A stretch of DNA of 64,000 nucleotides. Origin: Smittia aterrima. Its lineage: Eukaryota > Arthropoda > Insecta > Diptera > Chironomidae. The DNA is taken from positions 23,839,537 through 23,903,536 of the forward strand of contig CP093829.1 in the NCBI GenBank assembly GCA_033063855.1, given 5' to 3'. Below the pieces are notes generated by a model. It worked only from the letters and a program-made list of their open reading frames with translations, did not search any database and was not told the DNA's origin. The translations under genes and the position numbers were made by a program. This document shows positions 11,350 through 24,088 of this stretch, in pieces (position 1 is the stretch's first letter; each line of letters begins with the position of its first letter).

Positions 11350-11571
11350 ATGAAGCTTTTGTTATTTTACATTCTCTTGCTGTGTCTGGCATTCAACGAA
11401 GTCTTCGCGCAATTCGGCAACCGCTTCACGGCTCCTCCTGAGACTGAGAAAGATGTAAGACGAAAAGCTTATTTGGCATCAAGGAAAGCGAATCAAAAGA
11501 CAACGCATGATGGACTCGCAGACTTCGACGACGCGACTTCAACGACGACTAAAAAGAAAATTATGAAATAA
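11350..11571 (+). CDS. Small secreted peptide, unknown family
   Basis: Single-exon frame of 73 residues. The first 20 residues form a clear signal peptide (MKLLLFYILLLCLAFNEVFA) with likely cleavage before QFGNRF. The mature part is short, polar and basic, without cysteines, with Thr/Lys-rich end TSTTTKKKIMK. An AATAAA-like signal overlaps the stop region (AAATAAAG). No family is recognised; a secreted neuropeptide-like, cuticle or salivary product cannot be told apart. The presence of a single dibasic-like site (RRK, around residue 37) is noted only. Confidence 0.6.
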   Translation: MKLLLFYILLLCLAFNEVFAQFGNRFTAPPETEKDVRRKAYLASRKANQKTTHDGLADFDDATSTTTKKKIMK

Positions 11572-13407
11572 AGAAAAATATTTTATTCAAAGAATCTTTT
11601 AATTTTAAGTTTTTAAATTTGTGTTCTCCAAAGAATTTTTCTTTCGCCTTGTACGTTCTCTATTAGCTATTTCGACTATTTCTGTTCGTTTCCTAACTCA
11701 AACATCTTATCAAATCGTCATCTAATCAGGTGAGTGACATTTACAAAAGCTCAAGATTATCGTCACAGTCAAATCAACTTTTATCTCTGATTAAGTTTAT
11801 TGTGACGCTGATTGCATTTAAACATTGATCGATTACGAGTCGTCTACTTAATGCCGGAAAATTAATGAATTTAGAAGCCTCAGTTAATTGATTCGCTGAT
11901 AAAACACGTGACTTCACACAACGATCGCGATGGTCATGGAGCAAAGTCGTGATTTCTATGACTCCGACGCAATTTATTTGATTCTTTGTTTACAAAACGA
12001 ATCAGAATCTTCTTCTCACCTTGACACAAATTTAATATCAAATCCAGAATCTTCCGATAACAGAATCTTCGATTTAAATCTTGTTAATCAATTGTTGCCT
12101 CATCAAAATTAAAATTTCACTGATAGCGATTGCTTGGATCATTTCGTTAGTTCCGGTCATGGATTAAGATTCTGATTCTAAAGAAATGCAATCAAATCTT
12201 ATCTGGATAAGACTAGTCGAAGCCGGTTTAACTTTCGAAAGCGATCTTCGAACGATCAACGACGTGATTTCCAAAGAAATCTTGTTCGCATATATTTTTT
12301 GTTGCGCATAAAATTCTTGATTTCTCGTGGGGGGATCTTTCGCGAAATTCACATAATCATGTTACTCATCGTATTTGTTTTCCACAACAAAAACAGCAAA
12401 CAGTCAATAACCAAACAAAATCATCGAATTACAAAAAGTTTTCCGAGAACAAAACATTTCAAATCACGAGCAACATCGTCACATCATTGAAGAAAGGCGA
12501 AGTGTTAAATAGCAGAGCTGCGGATATTTCTTTAAATCACAAAATCAGTTTTCGATTCAGTATCGTTTCAACTTCTATCGCTATCGGTGTTCAACCTCGA
12601 CTCGCTCAGAATTTTCAATCGAATTTGATAAACTGATAAAAATCACGGAAAATTATTGGAAACATTTTTTATTTAAACTAATTCGTGAGAAGTGATAATA
12701 ATCGCTTGAAGGCTTTTAGAATATTTTTTGGTGACAAGTTAAGTAAAGGAAACTTCATCGAGCTCTTCTTGAAAGGTAAGTCGAAGAAATTTGTTCTTTA
12801 ATTAACTAAGAAATCTTAAAGTTAAGCTCCACCTCGATCATTAATAATTCGTTGGTACGTCAACAGTTTAATTACCGATTTAAAGTGTCAACAATTCCGT
12901 TTAATAGCAAAACAATAATTTATATTTTAAAATTACTTTACGAGCTTACGCGCGAGCTTTTACCAATCTCAGACATTCGCAATCTAATCAGGGACTTGGA
13001 AATGCTTGCAAAGGTAATTGATTGACATCGATTAAACTCTCGTGCACTTCATGCTGACGTCTAACGACGATCACGCGAAAGATTTCGCGGAAAAAAATTG
13101 CGATTCAAGTCTCGACATTGTCGTAATCTCGAGATTACTGAGATTCATGATAAATATAATTTTTAATCGACTTCCTAATATTTTGGATCCAATTGTTGAT
13201 ATCTTGAGCCTTACGTGACGATTAACAAATGACTTGAGCAAATGATCTTTATCTTTAAAGGAAAATTTTCCTTTGTTGAGTTCTTAGAAAAAATATTTCT
13301 AGAATTTCCCAATCAAAACATTTCCCGCGATCGATAAAATCTTTGACTTGTTCAGAAGTTGTTCAATGATTAGATAAAAAGTATTTTTTATTTTGCTCTG
13401 AATTGTC
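11572..13407. other. Intergenic stretch, no supported gene
   Basis: About 1.8 kb without a convincing coding frame. A strong splice-donor look-alike (AAG then GTAAGT) sits at 12775 and could mark a noncoding first exon of a downstream gene, but no acceptor can be assigned. The rest is A+T-rich unique-looking sequence. Confidence 0.4.
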
Positions 13408-13440
13408 TTTATAAGACGAACTCTTCCTTTGATCGTTCAT
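13408..13440 (+). promoter_or_regulatory. Probable core promoter of the MBF2-family gene
   Basis: A TATA-box-like TTTATAAG lies at 13408-13415, and an initiator-like TCATTAG begins at 13437, 29 bp further on. The spacing is that of an arthropod TATA-Inr core promoter and puts the start about 34 bp before the ATG at 13471. This is pattern-based only. Confidence 0.5.
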
Positions 13441-13470
13441 TAGTTTGTTTCCTGCAAGAACTTGAAAATA

Positions 13471-13879
13471 ATGGAGCGCAAAGTTTTAATTTCGATTTTA
13501 TTCGCACTCGTTGCTTGCGTTAGCATTGTTATCGCGAGAAACGATCTCGTCGTTGGATCCATTAGCGCCGATTCCGTTCTACTCTTCCAGTAAGTTTCCT
13601 TATCGATCATTTCGCAATCGTCGTCTGACTTTCTGCTTACGAAGGCAAACTTACAATCGAACTGGCGTTGCTGGCCAGATCATCAGCGAGAGCATCGTCT
13701 TCACCAATCAGATCAGAAACATTACTCGCATCCGAGCTTTAGATTTGAATGCAAATGGAACTGGCGGATACGCAAGCATCGTCTCAGGAGGAGTTGGTTT
13801 CCGAAATGTTACAATTTTCCTTCAATCGTCAGCCGTTGGACGAGGTTACAATTTCTTTGTTGACATCTACGGACGTTAA
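13471..13879 (+). CDS. MBF2-family secreted protein
   Basis: Two exons, 13471-13589 and about 13645-13879 (phase 2), 117 residues. The N-terminus is a signal peptide (hydrophobic core about residues 5-21, cleavage near VIARND). The rest matches the arthropod MBF2 family, named after the silkworm co-activator MBF2 but mostly found as small secreted proteins: RIRALDLNANGTGGYASI, then SGGVGFRNVTI and a final NFFVDIYGR are the recognisable signatures. Function of the secreted family members is not established. The first base of exon 2 was set by frame and could be one base off. Confidence 0.85.
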
Positions 13880-14399
13880 TTGAACAAGAAATAAAATTTT
13901 CCATTACGAAAAAACGACAAAAGTCGTGCGGCGATGACTCTCGTTGCTTGTGATTTCAATTTAGCTTCGCCCTAACATGATAATTGAATCGCTTTCAATT
14001 AGCGCATTATAACTTGTGAAAATATTGATTCAATTTAATTAGCAATTCGATGTGATATCATCCAAATCAGTTGAAATCATCGAAGGTTCTTAACTGGACT
14101 TTGATAGATGAAACTAGACGAAGAAGTTCTTTGTGTGAACAACGCGGAAGATTAATTTGGAGGCGCGTCGCGTGTTTGAATTTTAAATGTCGGCGAATCA
14201 TTTAAAATATTCTAATAACCTTCGAGTGATGTAATTTTATTTTATCAGTAAACGACAAAGCTAATATTTGATTGTATGAGTTTCACGCGAGTCTCACTTA
14301 CGCAGAACTCATTTGAAGAGAGAAGAGAAACGATTTTTTTTCTGTTGCATGATTAGTTGCATTATTAAGTGAGTCGTTCAGTAATAAAGTCGTGTGATC
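13880..14399. other. Intergenic, no gene seen
   Basis: The 3' flank of the MBF2-family gene and the 5' flank of the first GNAT gene. Nothing beyond an A+T-rich spacer is visible; the AATAAA at 13890-13895 is the likely poly(A) signal of the MBF2-family gene. Confidence 0.4.
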
Positions 14400-15371
14400 A
14401 TGGAGTCAGATAAACTCATCGAAATTCAACCAAACGATTGGATGGAGTTACGAAATATTTTCCTTTTAAACTGGCCAGACAATCATGTCGCGTGGCACAC
14501 GATTAACAATTTTCTCAACTGGTTCAGAGTGAAACCGGATATCAAACATTTGAAGATTCTAAGTTTGAATGGATCTTGGCGAAGCGATGGAACTTATGTG
14601 ATTATTGTGAGTTAGAATTTGATCACAGCAAAGACGTCTCTGACTTTTCTCACGTATCTAGGATCGTTATCAGTTATTCGTTTACACTCTCGAGTTATCA
14701 AACGATAAACTTAAACGAGCGTTGAGTCTTCTTGATTGGAGCTCGGGTTTCAAAGTCAGCTCGTTTCTAAAGCGTCATCGTTCAGCTGTTCTCGATGTTG
14801 TGCAAGAGAAAAAGTTGAAAGTCGAATATGATTCTCATACGTTGCTTTATTTTCTCTCGAAAGACGACGCGAAGAAGAAGATTTTGTTGTGAGTTTTGTA
14901 GCCGTTCAACCTCCCGTGATTCACTTTTGTTTTTCTAGTGCGCCAGGCAACGTCACTTTAAAACCTTTATCTGTAGACAGCGCGGAAGTCGTTGACAACG
15001 AATGGCCTAACAAACACGACGGTTCCCGTTTTTTAGTTGAGCGATTGATTGAATGGAATCAAAATATTGGAGCCTTCAATGAGAAGAATGAATTGATGGC
15101 TTGGTGTCTTAGACTTCAGGCTGGTCCTCTTGGAGCTCTTCAAGTTCGACAGAAATTCCTCCGAAAAGGACTCGGAAGTTTAATTGTCACTGCAATGATC
15201 AAGATATTAGCAAACTGCGAAATGGACACTTTCGCTTTAGTCGGAACTCAAAACGCGGCCTCTCAAAATTTATTTAAAAAACTTGGATTCAAATATGTCG
15301 ACGATGCATTTTGGCTTCGAACATTTCCAACTTTTCCATTTGATGAGAATCTCAAGTGGAGCGATAACTAA
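14400..15371 (+). CDS. GNAT (glycine N-acyltransferase-like, FR47 type) acyltransferase A
   Basis: Three exons, 14400-14606, 14662-14888 and 14939-15371, 288 residues. The N-terminal half has the insect GLYAT-like layout: NWPDNHVAWHTINNF, then LNGSWRSDGTYVII at the end of exon 1. The C-terminal third is a GNAT fold with the acyl-CoA pyrophosphate loop LRKGLGSLIV (Q/R-x-x-G-x-G form) and NLFKKLGFKYVDD. Enzymes of this type transfer an acyl group from acyl-CoA to an amine; the substrate cannot be read from the sequence. First of four tandem paralogues. Confidence 0.85.
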
Positions 15372-15471
15372 ATTAATTATTGACTGATTAAATAAACTTG
15401 ACGATTTACTCTTTTTACTCTCTGAGCAATGTTATCTCTGGCAGTTTTCACTTGTCGGTCTAAGCGTCAAC

Positions 15472-16441
15472 ATGTGCAGCGATTTTCCTCGCGAACTTTC
15501 AATTGAAAGTCTTGAAACTTTGATGAAAGTTTATTTGAGTGATTGGCCTAAGCACATTGTCATTCACTCGACTTTATCGACTTTCATTCAACGATTCGAT
15601 GAATTTCCTGAGCTAAAGGAAAAGTTTAAAATATTTGCTTTGTCTGATGATTGGGAGAGTGACGGATCATTTTACGCGAGCGTAAGTGAGAGTGATTCGC
15701 AAATGATCTCTCGAAATAAATTTGTTGATTTTCTTTCAGTTCGATTGCACAGACATTGAGACTTGCATTTATTTTGACTCGCTCAACGACATTCCCAGCT
15801 CGACTTTAAAGACTGTTCTTAAATCTTTGAATTATGCGAAACTCGTGACGATTTTTTCTGTTCGAAATGCTTTTCGTTCGATGTTGTTAGACATCATTAA
15901 TGACCAGAACTTAGCCGTCGTTGAGGATACCAACACAGTTTGTTATTATTTAACAAAATGCGATGCAAAGATTCTAGAAATGACGTAAGATTCAAGAAAT
16001 CAAGTTTTAAAATTTAATAAGTTAAAGTAAACTTGTTTAAGTCTGCCGCTAAAAACAAGTTTGACGACATTGAACGAGGGAAACGTGAATAAGATTAACG
16101 CCTCTTGGAAGCACAGCTACGATGGAGCAAACGAGTTCATTTCTTATTCAATCAATTTCCATATGAGCGCCGGGCTGTTTGATGATGCCGGCGAGTTACT
16201 TGCTTGGTGTATGCGGTACGACAATGGCTCGATTGGAGTTCTTGGCGTCGATCCAAAGCATTTTCGTAAAGGATACGGAAGCGTCTTGGTCAAAGCGATA
16301 TCGAAGAGGATTGCTGATGAATTAGACTCAGATGTGACTGCGCTAATTCAACACGAAAATGAGAAATCGATTAGCATGTTTAAGAAAGTCGGGTTTAGAG
16401 AAGCTGGCCCACATTCTTGGTTTCTGTTGAGAAAGAAATAA
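15472..16441 (+). CDS. GNAT acyltransferase B
   Basis: Three exons, 15472-15681, 15740-15984 and 16042-16441, 284 residues; only about 100 bp after gene A. Conserved points: DWPKHIVIHSTL and SDDWESDGSF in exon 1, then the GNAT core LLAWCMRY, GVLGVDPKHFRKGYGSVLV (acyl-CoA loop RKGYGS) and MFKKVGF. The middle exon is the most diverged of the array. Intron positions match gene A, so the array arose by tandem duplication. Confidence 0.85.
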
Positions 16442-16854
16442 AAGCTCAACATAAGTATTAGTGTCTTAAGTCTTTGCTTAAATTTCTGACAAAATGTCAA
16501 AGCAAAGTCATGGAATTCCTTTTTAAAGTTATTCTGAGTTTGTTGGCCGAAAATTTTGTCTAACAAAGGTTGTTTGGCTAGCGAAAGACTTCAAATTTTG
16601 TCTGCCTCTCAAAAGTTGGATTGGAAGCTGCCTCTAACTTCTTTTATCAGGAGTCGTATATTTAACTAAAATCATGTCGAGATTATAAAAGGTATCAGAT
16701 AACAATGTTTATTCATCTGTCAAGTACACTCAGTTACTTGCTCTCTTATCTTCAGACTCGCTCTCTCAAATAAAAATTTAAATTCTTTCTCATACTTTCG
16801 TTTTATCGCTCAGTTGCATTTCATCTACGTACGCAAGAAGTTGTATACAGAATA

Positions 16855-17800
16855 ATGTCACTTGTTGAAATTCCAATTGCGAGTTATGAGTCACTTCGCG
16901 ATAAGTTTAAGGTTGATTGGCCGAAGCACATAATTGCGTTTAGTCTTCTTGATACTTTCCACGAAAGAAGTTTGAAAGCTCCCGATGGTTGCAAGTTCGG
17001 GAAATTTTATAGTTTGAACGGCGATTGGGAGAGCGATGGAACTTTTATTCTGCTCTTGGTGAGATCAAATAAATATTTGAAGATATCTCTCTCTCATTTC
17101 ACTTTCGTTTTTAGTTAGAGCGTGAAATTATATTCGCAACACTTGATGAAAATCACGTGAAGCTTAAAGCTGCGCTAAAACTTATTCCTTTTGACAAGGA
17201 AATGAATCTTTTTATGTGCACTCGCGACGCTTATCATTCGACACTTCACGAAGTTATCAAGGAGCTTGGTCTCAATATTATATTTGAAAACTCAACTTTT
17301 ATGAAGTACATCGCAAAAGAGGACGCACTTAAGCTTGATTATGAGTAAGAGCATAAAAAATTGATTTTCCATTAAAAAACAAAATTATTTTAAGAATTCC
17401 GGAAAATTTTCAACTTCGACCAATCAACAAATGCAACGCCGAGAAAATCAATTCCGTTTGGCCTCATCGATCAGATAACTCAATCAAATTTATTCATTAT
17501 ATGATGAACTACAATGAGCACATCGGATTATTCAATGAAGAGACCGATGAACTCGTTGCGTGGTGCCTCAAATTAGACTTCGGGTCATTAGCTACGCTTC
17601 AAGTCGACGAAAAACATTTTAGAAAAGGATACGGAGAAATAGTCGCCAAAGCAATTTCAAAGAAAATTGCGTTGGAACGCGACATGGACATAACTGCGAA
17701 TGTTATTTGCGAGAACTTTAAATCGTTGAATCTATTTCAAAAAATTGGTTTCAAAGAAATCGACAAGAATCATTGGATCGGAGTTTCAAAGCCAGAGTAA
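16855..17800 (+). CDS. GNAT acyltransferase C
   Basis: Three exons, 16855-17058, 17115-17344 and 17395-17800, 279 residues. The acyl-CoA loop is FRKGYGEIV, preceded by LATLQVDEKH and followed by NLFQKIGFKEID. A TATA-like ATTATAAAAG lies at 16682, about 170 bp before the ATG, with TCAGT initiator look-alikes downstream. Very similar to gene D along its whole length, including the 5' flank, so the pair is a recent duplication. Confidence 0.86.
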
Positions 17801-17948
17801 ATAAAAAATGAAGAAGATTAAATTGTTTATTCATCATTCAAACACACTCTTAACTTCAGAGACTGACTCAATAATAATTTGAACTCTTTCTCATACCATC
17901 GCTCAGTTACATTTGATCTTCGCTACCAAGAAGTTGTAAACAGAAAAA

Positions 17949-18889
17949 ATGTCACTTGTTGAAATTCCGATTGAAAGTTATGAGTCACTTCGCGATAAGT
18001 TTAAGGTTGATTGGCCAAAACACATTTTTGCGTTCAATCTTCTTGACACTTTCCATAAAAGAAATTTGAGAGCTCCCGATGGTTCAAAGTTCGGGAAGTT
18101 TTATAGTTTGAACGGAGATTGGGAGAGCGATGGAACTTTTCTTCTGCTCTTGGTGAGATCAAATAAATAGTTGAAGAATATTTCTCTCATTGCAAATTCA
18201 TTTTAAGTTGGGCCACGAAATTTTATTTGCAACACTTGATGAAAATCACGTGAAGCTTAAAGCTGCGCTTAAACTTTTCCCTTTCAATAAGGAAATAATA
18301 TTTTTCATTAGCGACACTTATCACTCGACTCTTCACGAAGTTATCAAAGAGCTTGGTCTCAATATTCTTTTCGAAAAGTCATTTAAAATGAAGTTTATTG
18401 CAAAAGAGGACGCACTTAAGTTTGAATATGAGTAAGCTTAACACGAAATATAAATTTCCATAATGAAACAATGTTTTTTTAAGAATTCCGGAAAATTTCC
18501 AACTTCGATCACTCAACAAACGTGACGCCGAGAAAATCAATTCCGTTTGGCCTCATCGATCTGATAACTCAATCAAATTTATTGAATATTTGATCAACTA
18601 TAATGAGCATGTCGGACTGTTCAACAAAGAGACCGATGAACTTGTTGCGTGGTGCCTTAAATTTGACTATGGCTCATTAGCTATGCTTCAAGTCAACGAA
18701 AAACATTTTAGAAAAGGATTTGGGACAATCGTCGCCAAAGCAATTTCAAAGAAGATTGCAAAGGAATGCGACTTGGACATAACTGCAAATATTTTCTTCG
18801 AGAACTTTAAATCAATGAATTTATTTCAGAAACTTGGTTTTAAAGAAATCGACATAAATCATTGGATCGGAGTTTCAAAGTCTGAGTAA
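17949..18889 (+). CDS. GNAT acyltransferase D
   Basis: Three exons, 17949-18152, 18208-18431 and 18484-18889, 277 residues. Near-duplicate of gene C, starting with the same MSLVEIPI and ending NHWIGVSK. The acyl-CoA loop is FRKGFGTIV. Exon 2 carries a two-residue deletion relative to C (ISDTYHST for CTRDAYHST region). The frame is intact throughout, so both copies are probably expressed, but expression cannot be judged here. Confidence 0.86.
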
Positions 18890-21800
18890 ATAAAAATGAT
18901 CAAACAGATTCTCAATCTTTTCAGTAATTTCCAAAGATTCCCAAACTTTTCTTCTTCTTTCAAATTTGAAAAAGATTTTCCGTGGAAAATTGCGTTGACG
19001 AAAGCTTCACCTTTTAATTGGAACGTTTGACATCGCTTGACATTGACCCTCTTCGTCTTCCTCTTGTTTGTGTAAGTGACAAAAATCGATCGTTCCATCT
19101 GACAAGAGAGAAAGTTCATAATTCGAGATATTGAAACGCCATTTGGTTTCCAAATTCCTTCCATTATCTTTTAATGGCGTTGGTATTAATAATCTCTCTT
19201 CACTATTGGGGGGAATATTCAGAGTGGCCGATAATGAGATCGTCAGTTGTATTATTTGGTAAACATTTCATTATCTCTAATCATTTCGCTGTCTAATATT
19301 ACGAGACTCCTCTCATCGAGTGACGTCGACCCACGAAATTCTAAATTCGTGGGATCCATCAGCTGACTCTGTTCCAATTTCTTATTGAAATAAAAGTCAA
19401 CAAGACATTTAAGGAATTTGCTTAAAATTCAACCGGAACGAATCCACCGACTCGGCTGAAATAAAATCGCAAGACTTAGAGAAGTTTAACAACCCGATCG
19501 GTTTCGTGTTCCGCCAAGTAATTAAAACACTGAAAACTTTACACGTGATGGAAAGTTTTAAAAATCGTGATTTTAAACAACGTCAAAAGGCTTCGAGGAA
19601 TGTTGACCTTGCTGTGGTGAGTCTCCTTCCATGGCAACAAATCGACACTTAGCGTCTTACTGTTGATGTAGCTTTGGATCAACAAGTATCGATTCCTGTC
19701 AACAGAAACACGAAATTCGTCGTAAATATTTTCAGAATTAGTTATTTCGGTGACAAATGAATTAAATTAATCATTTCTACGAAGAGATTGACGACTTTGA
19801 AAGTCTTTCGAAAGAAATGAAAATTTAATTTATTTCAAATCGTGGGAAGGAAATAAATCCTCAGCCCTCGCAATTGATTTCTTAAATCCTTTCATTTTAT
19901 GTTTGCAAGGTTTTAAAAGTGCGCAGCTATAAAGGAACTCGGATCTTTCTTCATAAATGTTTTATAATCGGATAGTCGTTCGCTATTTCATACGACGCAT
20001 AACATCATCATTTCATAGTCAGGATAAATGTAAAATGCTTTCCACTCGCTGAATCTTTTGTGATCCAATTATGAGTGACAGGGTTGGGAGAATTAATTAT
20101 AAATCGATGTTGCACATGCGACGTGCACTAGGCTTTGAAGTGATAATGAAAAAAAAAAAATCTTTTGAGGCTTCTCCTGCTACATCGTTCCAAGAAACTC
20201 CTTGAACTTTCGACTCGGGAAGATTTTTTATGTATGCACTTTATTTGTTTACACTGCACAGTCATATCATATGGTCGCTCGTTTTCATTTCGTCGATGTG
20301 CGCATGAGCGATGAACAATTTCCGCCGGCAAAAAAAATATTTTCTTCTCAATCCTCCCGAACTCTGCGCTTCAATCGTTTTTAGTTCACTCGAAGTGTAA
20401 CACGTCTTTTTCACTCGGTCCGTAAATCGCAGACAAGCTAGAAAAAAAAGTCAAATTGAAGAAGCAGAAAGTTTCCAGCTCACAAGCAGGAAGAGATGAA
20501 TCAGAGCCTCCAAAATAAATCATAAATCAAGTGCTTTGAGTTTTCCGCCAGGTTTTCAGTTTTATCTCAGTTCGCCTTTGCGAGAAAATCTCTCCGTTTG
20601 AGTTTTCTTCATTTCTCTTTGTGCAGAAAAAAAAGTGCAAAAAAAAGTTTTTTTTTCGGTTCGTTTTGAAGTGTCAGGAAAAATCGATTCGCTAGAGAAA
20701 GCAACTAAAAATCCAATGCTGCAAGAAGCTGGCTAGACGCGTTCACTCATCTCAGCTTCATTATTTAGCAACAAACAGGCAAAACATCGGATTCTCCGCC
20801 ATCAACAAAGCGAAACATTATTTGCTTGCGACGTCATTCGCCAAAATAGTAAATTCGATTGCATAACAACAACTTCTATCAAAAGCTTGAAGCGACAGAG
20901 TCGAAAATTTTAAGTCGACGAAAATTGATTTTCCTTCCCCGAAGCTAAGTGTAGGTATTTTTAAATATTTCCTTCGGTTTATTTTGCAACCCGAGCGTTG
21001 ATTCGTTAACATTTTCTCACATGTTCCGATGAGGCTTTGTGCGCGTGTTGCGACTTGCAGGTCGAGCAAAAAAAATAATTTGATTTCTCTTTGGGGAAAG
21101 TTGGGGAAAATCGAGATGATGTCATTACTAAACTAGTCCCTTGTAAACTTCCGCTTACGTCAACATTCTACTAGCTCATTGACCCGATCGAATTCTTTTC
21201 TTAATTAAAGGAGCATTTTCTATCAAAAATTTACCAAACAAACTTAGCACAAAAATAAACGAGCGAGCTATTAACAACTTGTTTAATTATTCATGGATTT
21301 TGCTTTTCTTATTTGGGACAACAACCTCAAACATGTAATTCGCATTTCGCTAAACACTTTTATCGCAACCAATTCAGAAATATTTATTTTTCTTTCTTTC
21401 TGTGTGGAAATAAACAGAATTAAGTTTGTTTAATGACCTCTGGAAACGGAACTCTTCCTTCCAAACGATTTTTCGTATACAAATGAGCGAAATATTGATT
21501 GATGAAGGAAGAATTGTGACGACGTGCTCGTAACTAGGAGTTTGAACAGAACAGGGATTTAAAAAAAATATTCCATTTGAGTTTTTCGTTTCATGGTGAA
21601 ATTTTCCATTGTGACTCATGAAGGTCTGAAAGCTTTTTTGCCTTAATGACGATTCACTCACAATCTTCCTTTTATTCTCTCTCTCTCTCTCTTGCTTTTC
21701 TTCTTTCGTCTCGTGAATCGCAATAAAACTTGCCAGAGGAGATTCATTTCTAAGAATTTTCTCTTCTTAGTATTAACATCGATTTTTTATTTATTCGAAT

Positions 21801-24088
21801 TATTCATGAAGAGTTCGTTGAGTGAGAAATGATAGACATTAAAATTATTTTAATTGATCGTCGTCAAGTTAGTGATTTGTCGCTAATTTGCGGTGACTGT
21901 TTAATTAAAAACAAACTCACTGCTGACGACAAGTTGTGAAAACAACTCGTGACATTGAAATCTCATCGATCCATCTTTACTGTGAAAGCGTGACAAAAGT
22001 CCATCTCAATTCCTTTCGTTGACAAACACGCGATCACTTCGCATTTTATCTAAATCATTCTAATTTCCTTTCCGCTCCGATGAAAGTCGTCGCTTAATCT
22101 CGCTTCTGGTAATTAGCCAACGAAATTCGTTGGTGAACTCTCTGCTACACGGTCCACGGGAAAATCTCGTGTCTCGAAATGCGCGCCAAAGATTGCGAAA
22201 CTCTCACAATGTTTGAGTGAGATAGTCGAAGAAGAAAAAGAAAAATTATTTTTATCGTTCTCTTGACTTGAAACAGAACAAAATGAAAATCTCCCTCCCC
22301 AGCTTTGCTGTCGAAATCGGTTAAAGAAGAAAAACTCTTTTGAGAGAGATTGGAATTTAATTTTGTTGTTTTCATTATGAAAATAGAATTCAATGGGCAA
22401 CGATTAATCACAAGCGTGATGATGTTGCAATTCTGAGTCCTGAGTCCTGCTCTTTCTTTTTTTTATGTTCAAAGAAGTTTCTTATCCTTGACTCCTTAGC
22501 CTTGAGACATTCCAATACAAAAACAAGTTTTTTTTCCTCCTCTTTCCCAAATTGTCCTTATAAAGTGTAAACGATCATTAGTTTTAGTGTGATCTGCCAT
22601 TCCAAGACAGAGAAAGAGATGTAACTCAAACATCTATCTTCCCGACGAACGAAAGAGAATGAAAGAATCTAAACAAGATTTTTTTATTTATTGAAATGTG
22701 CAACATTAGAAAATTTTCTCGCTTTCTTCAACCTGTTTTAAATTCCTACAAAAAAAAAATCTCACAGAGCAGCCAGTTTGGTGTCGCCTATCGCAAAGTG
22801 CAGATCGTTCGCTCGAGGAGTTTTATTTTTCGCCGCGCGTGTCCTCTCTCTCTCAAATCTTAATTGTGATTTAATTTTTTTTTCTCGCGAATGTTACGTT
22901 CATTGTCCCGTCAGAATTCTTTTTTATTTGAGTTGAACACCCGAGTGTGGGCAACGAGACGAAAATAAAATAAATCCATCGTCGAAATTCACTTCAGGTA
23001 TGAAGATGGGAACACGATGCAGCAAAAAATTTCTGACGAGAAAGCAACAAAGTTTTGTCAACAGATTTCCCGTGGTGCTAAATCCTTTGTTGTCACCAAA
23101 CGTCGTCCTATTATTAGAGTATCCCTTGCGATGTAACGCAATCGAATGGAAAAGTACCATAAAACAAGCGTGGAAGTGTGTACGTAGATCGTTGCGCAAC
23201 TATCGTAGCATCGAAACTTCTGACTTTCTGTTCGGAAATATTTACGTTCGTGCGAGTCAGGAAGATAAAAGAAAACATTCGGTGGTTTTATTTATGGGCC
23301 TTGACTCTCTTGTTGCTGTTTTTGACTCTCGAGACTTGTCAGCCGACCCACCAGGCGTATGAGAATCGCGAGTGGCTGCCAAATTGAATTTATTTTTGAA
23401 GAAAAATAACTTTTGCTGCGTCATCGGATCATCAGCCTTCGAGGCGTAGTTCAATGCAATTGTCAACATAGAAAACGCTTTTTGAATTCTATGCCGGTCA
23501 ATAAACGCGTGTTCGTGATACGACCCGATGTGATTATAAATAGTTCTCTTGCAAAACACTCAAAAATCTGTCCGACGAGTGATGATCGCGTTTCAACATT
23601 CTGCGATTGCCGTGTGACAAGCGTGATCAACTGGTCTTTTAGTATTTTCTCTGCTTTCCAACTCAATTTTGAGAAATGATCGATCATCGAAATGAAAATA
23701 GATTGGAACTGCTGCGCAGCAGTTTCACTAGCGACTTATCTCGTCGATAAATAATTAATTTTCCGTTAGACAAAAGCTCATCTCGAAAGTTGTAAACAAA
23801 ATGATTTTCTATTGAAAAACAATTATTTTCCAAGCTAAGCTCCTCAACTAATTTTGTTATTTCTCTTTGTTTATTTTCATATTTCTTCACGGACATGTCC
23901 GAAAAGCAGACTCGACGACAGTGAACCGATCGTATCACGTAAATAGAAAGGAGAGAAAAACAAGCTCGAGATTCTGTTTGCTGCCCATTCTCACAAGTTC
24001 TCAGTCAACAATCACAACGTCAAGCGACAAGACAAGATACAAATTTTGATTTTCATTGCAATCAAGTGAAAAAAGAAAGCAAAAAAAA
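18890..24088. other. Long gene-free stretch upstream of GNAT E
   Basis: About 5.2 kb with no supported coding gene. It holds a short (TC)n run near 21676, several poly-A/T tracts, and a C/T-rich block (about 22780-22860) followed by a donor look-alike (CAG then GTATGA) at 22998. These could be a noncoding first exon and first intron of GNAT E, which is inference. The longest open frame (23000-23362, plus) has no coding signature. Confidence 0.4.

Noticed and set aside
11930..12112. 60-codon acidic frame on the plus strand
   Set aside because: No signal peptide, no splice or family evidence; too short to separate from chance.
23000..23362. 120-codon frame on the plus strand in the gene-free stretch
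   Set aside because: Composition is not protein-like, overlapping frames on other strands are just as long, and no family is recognised.
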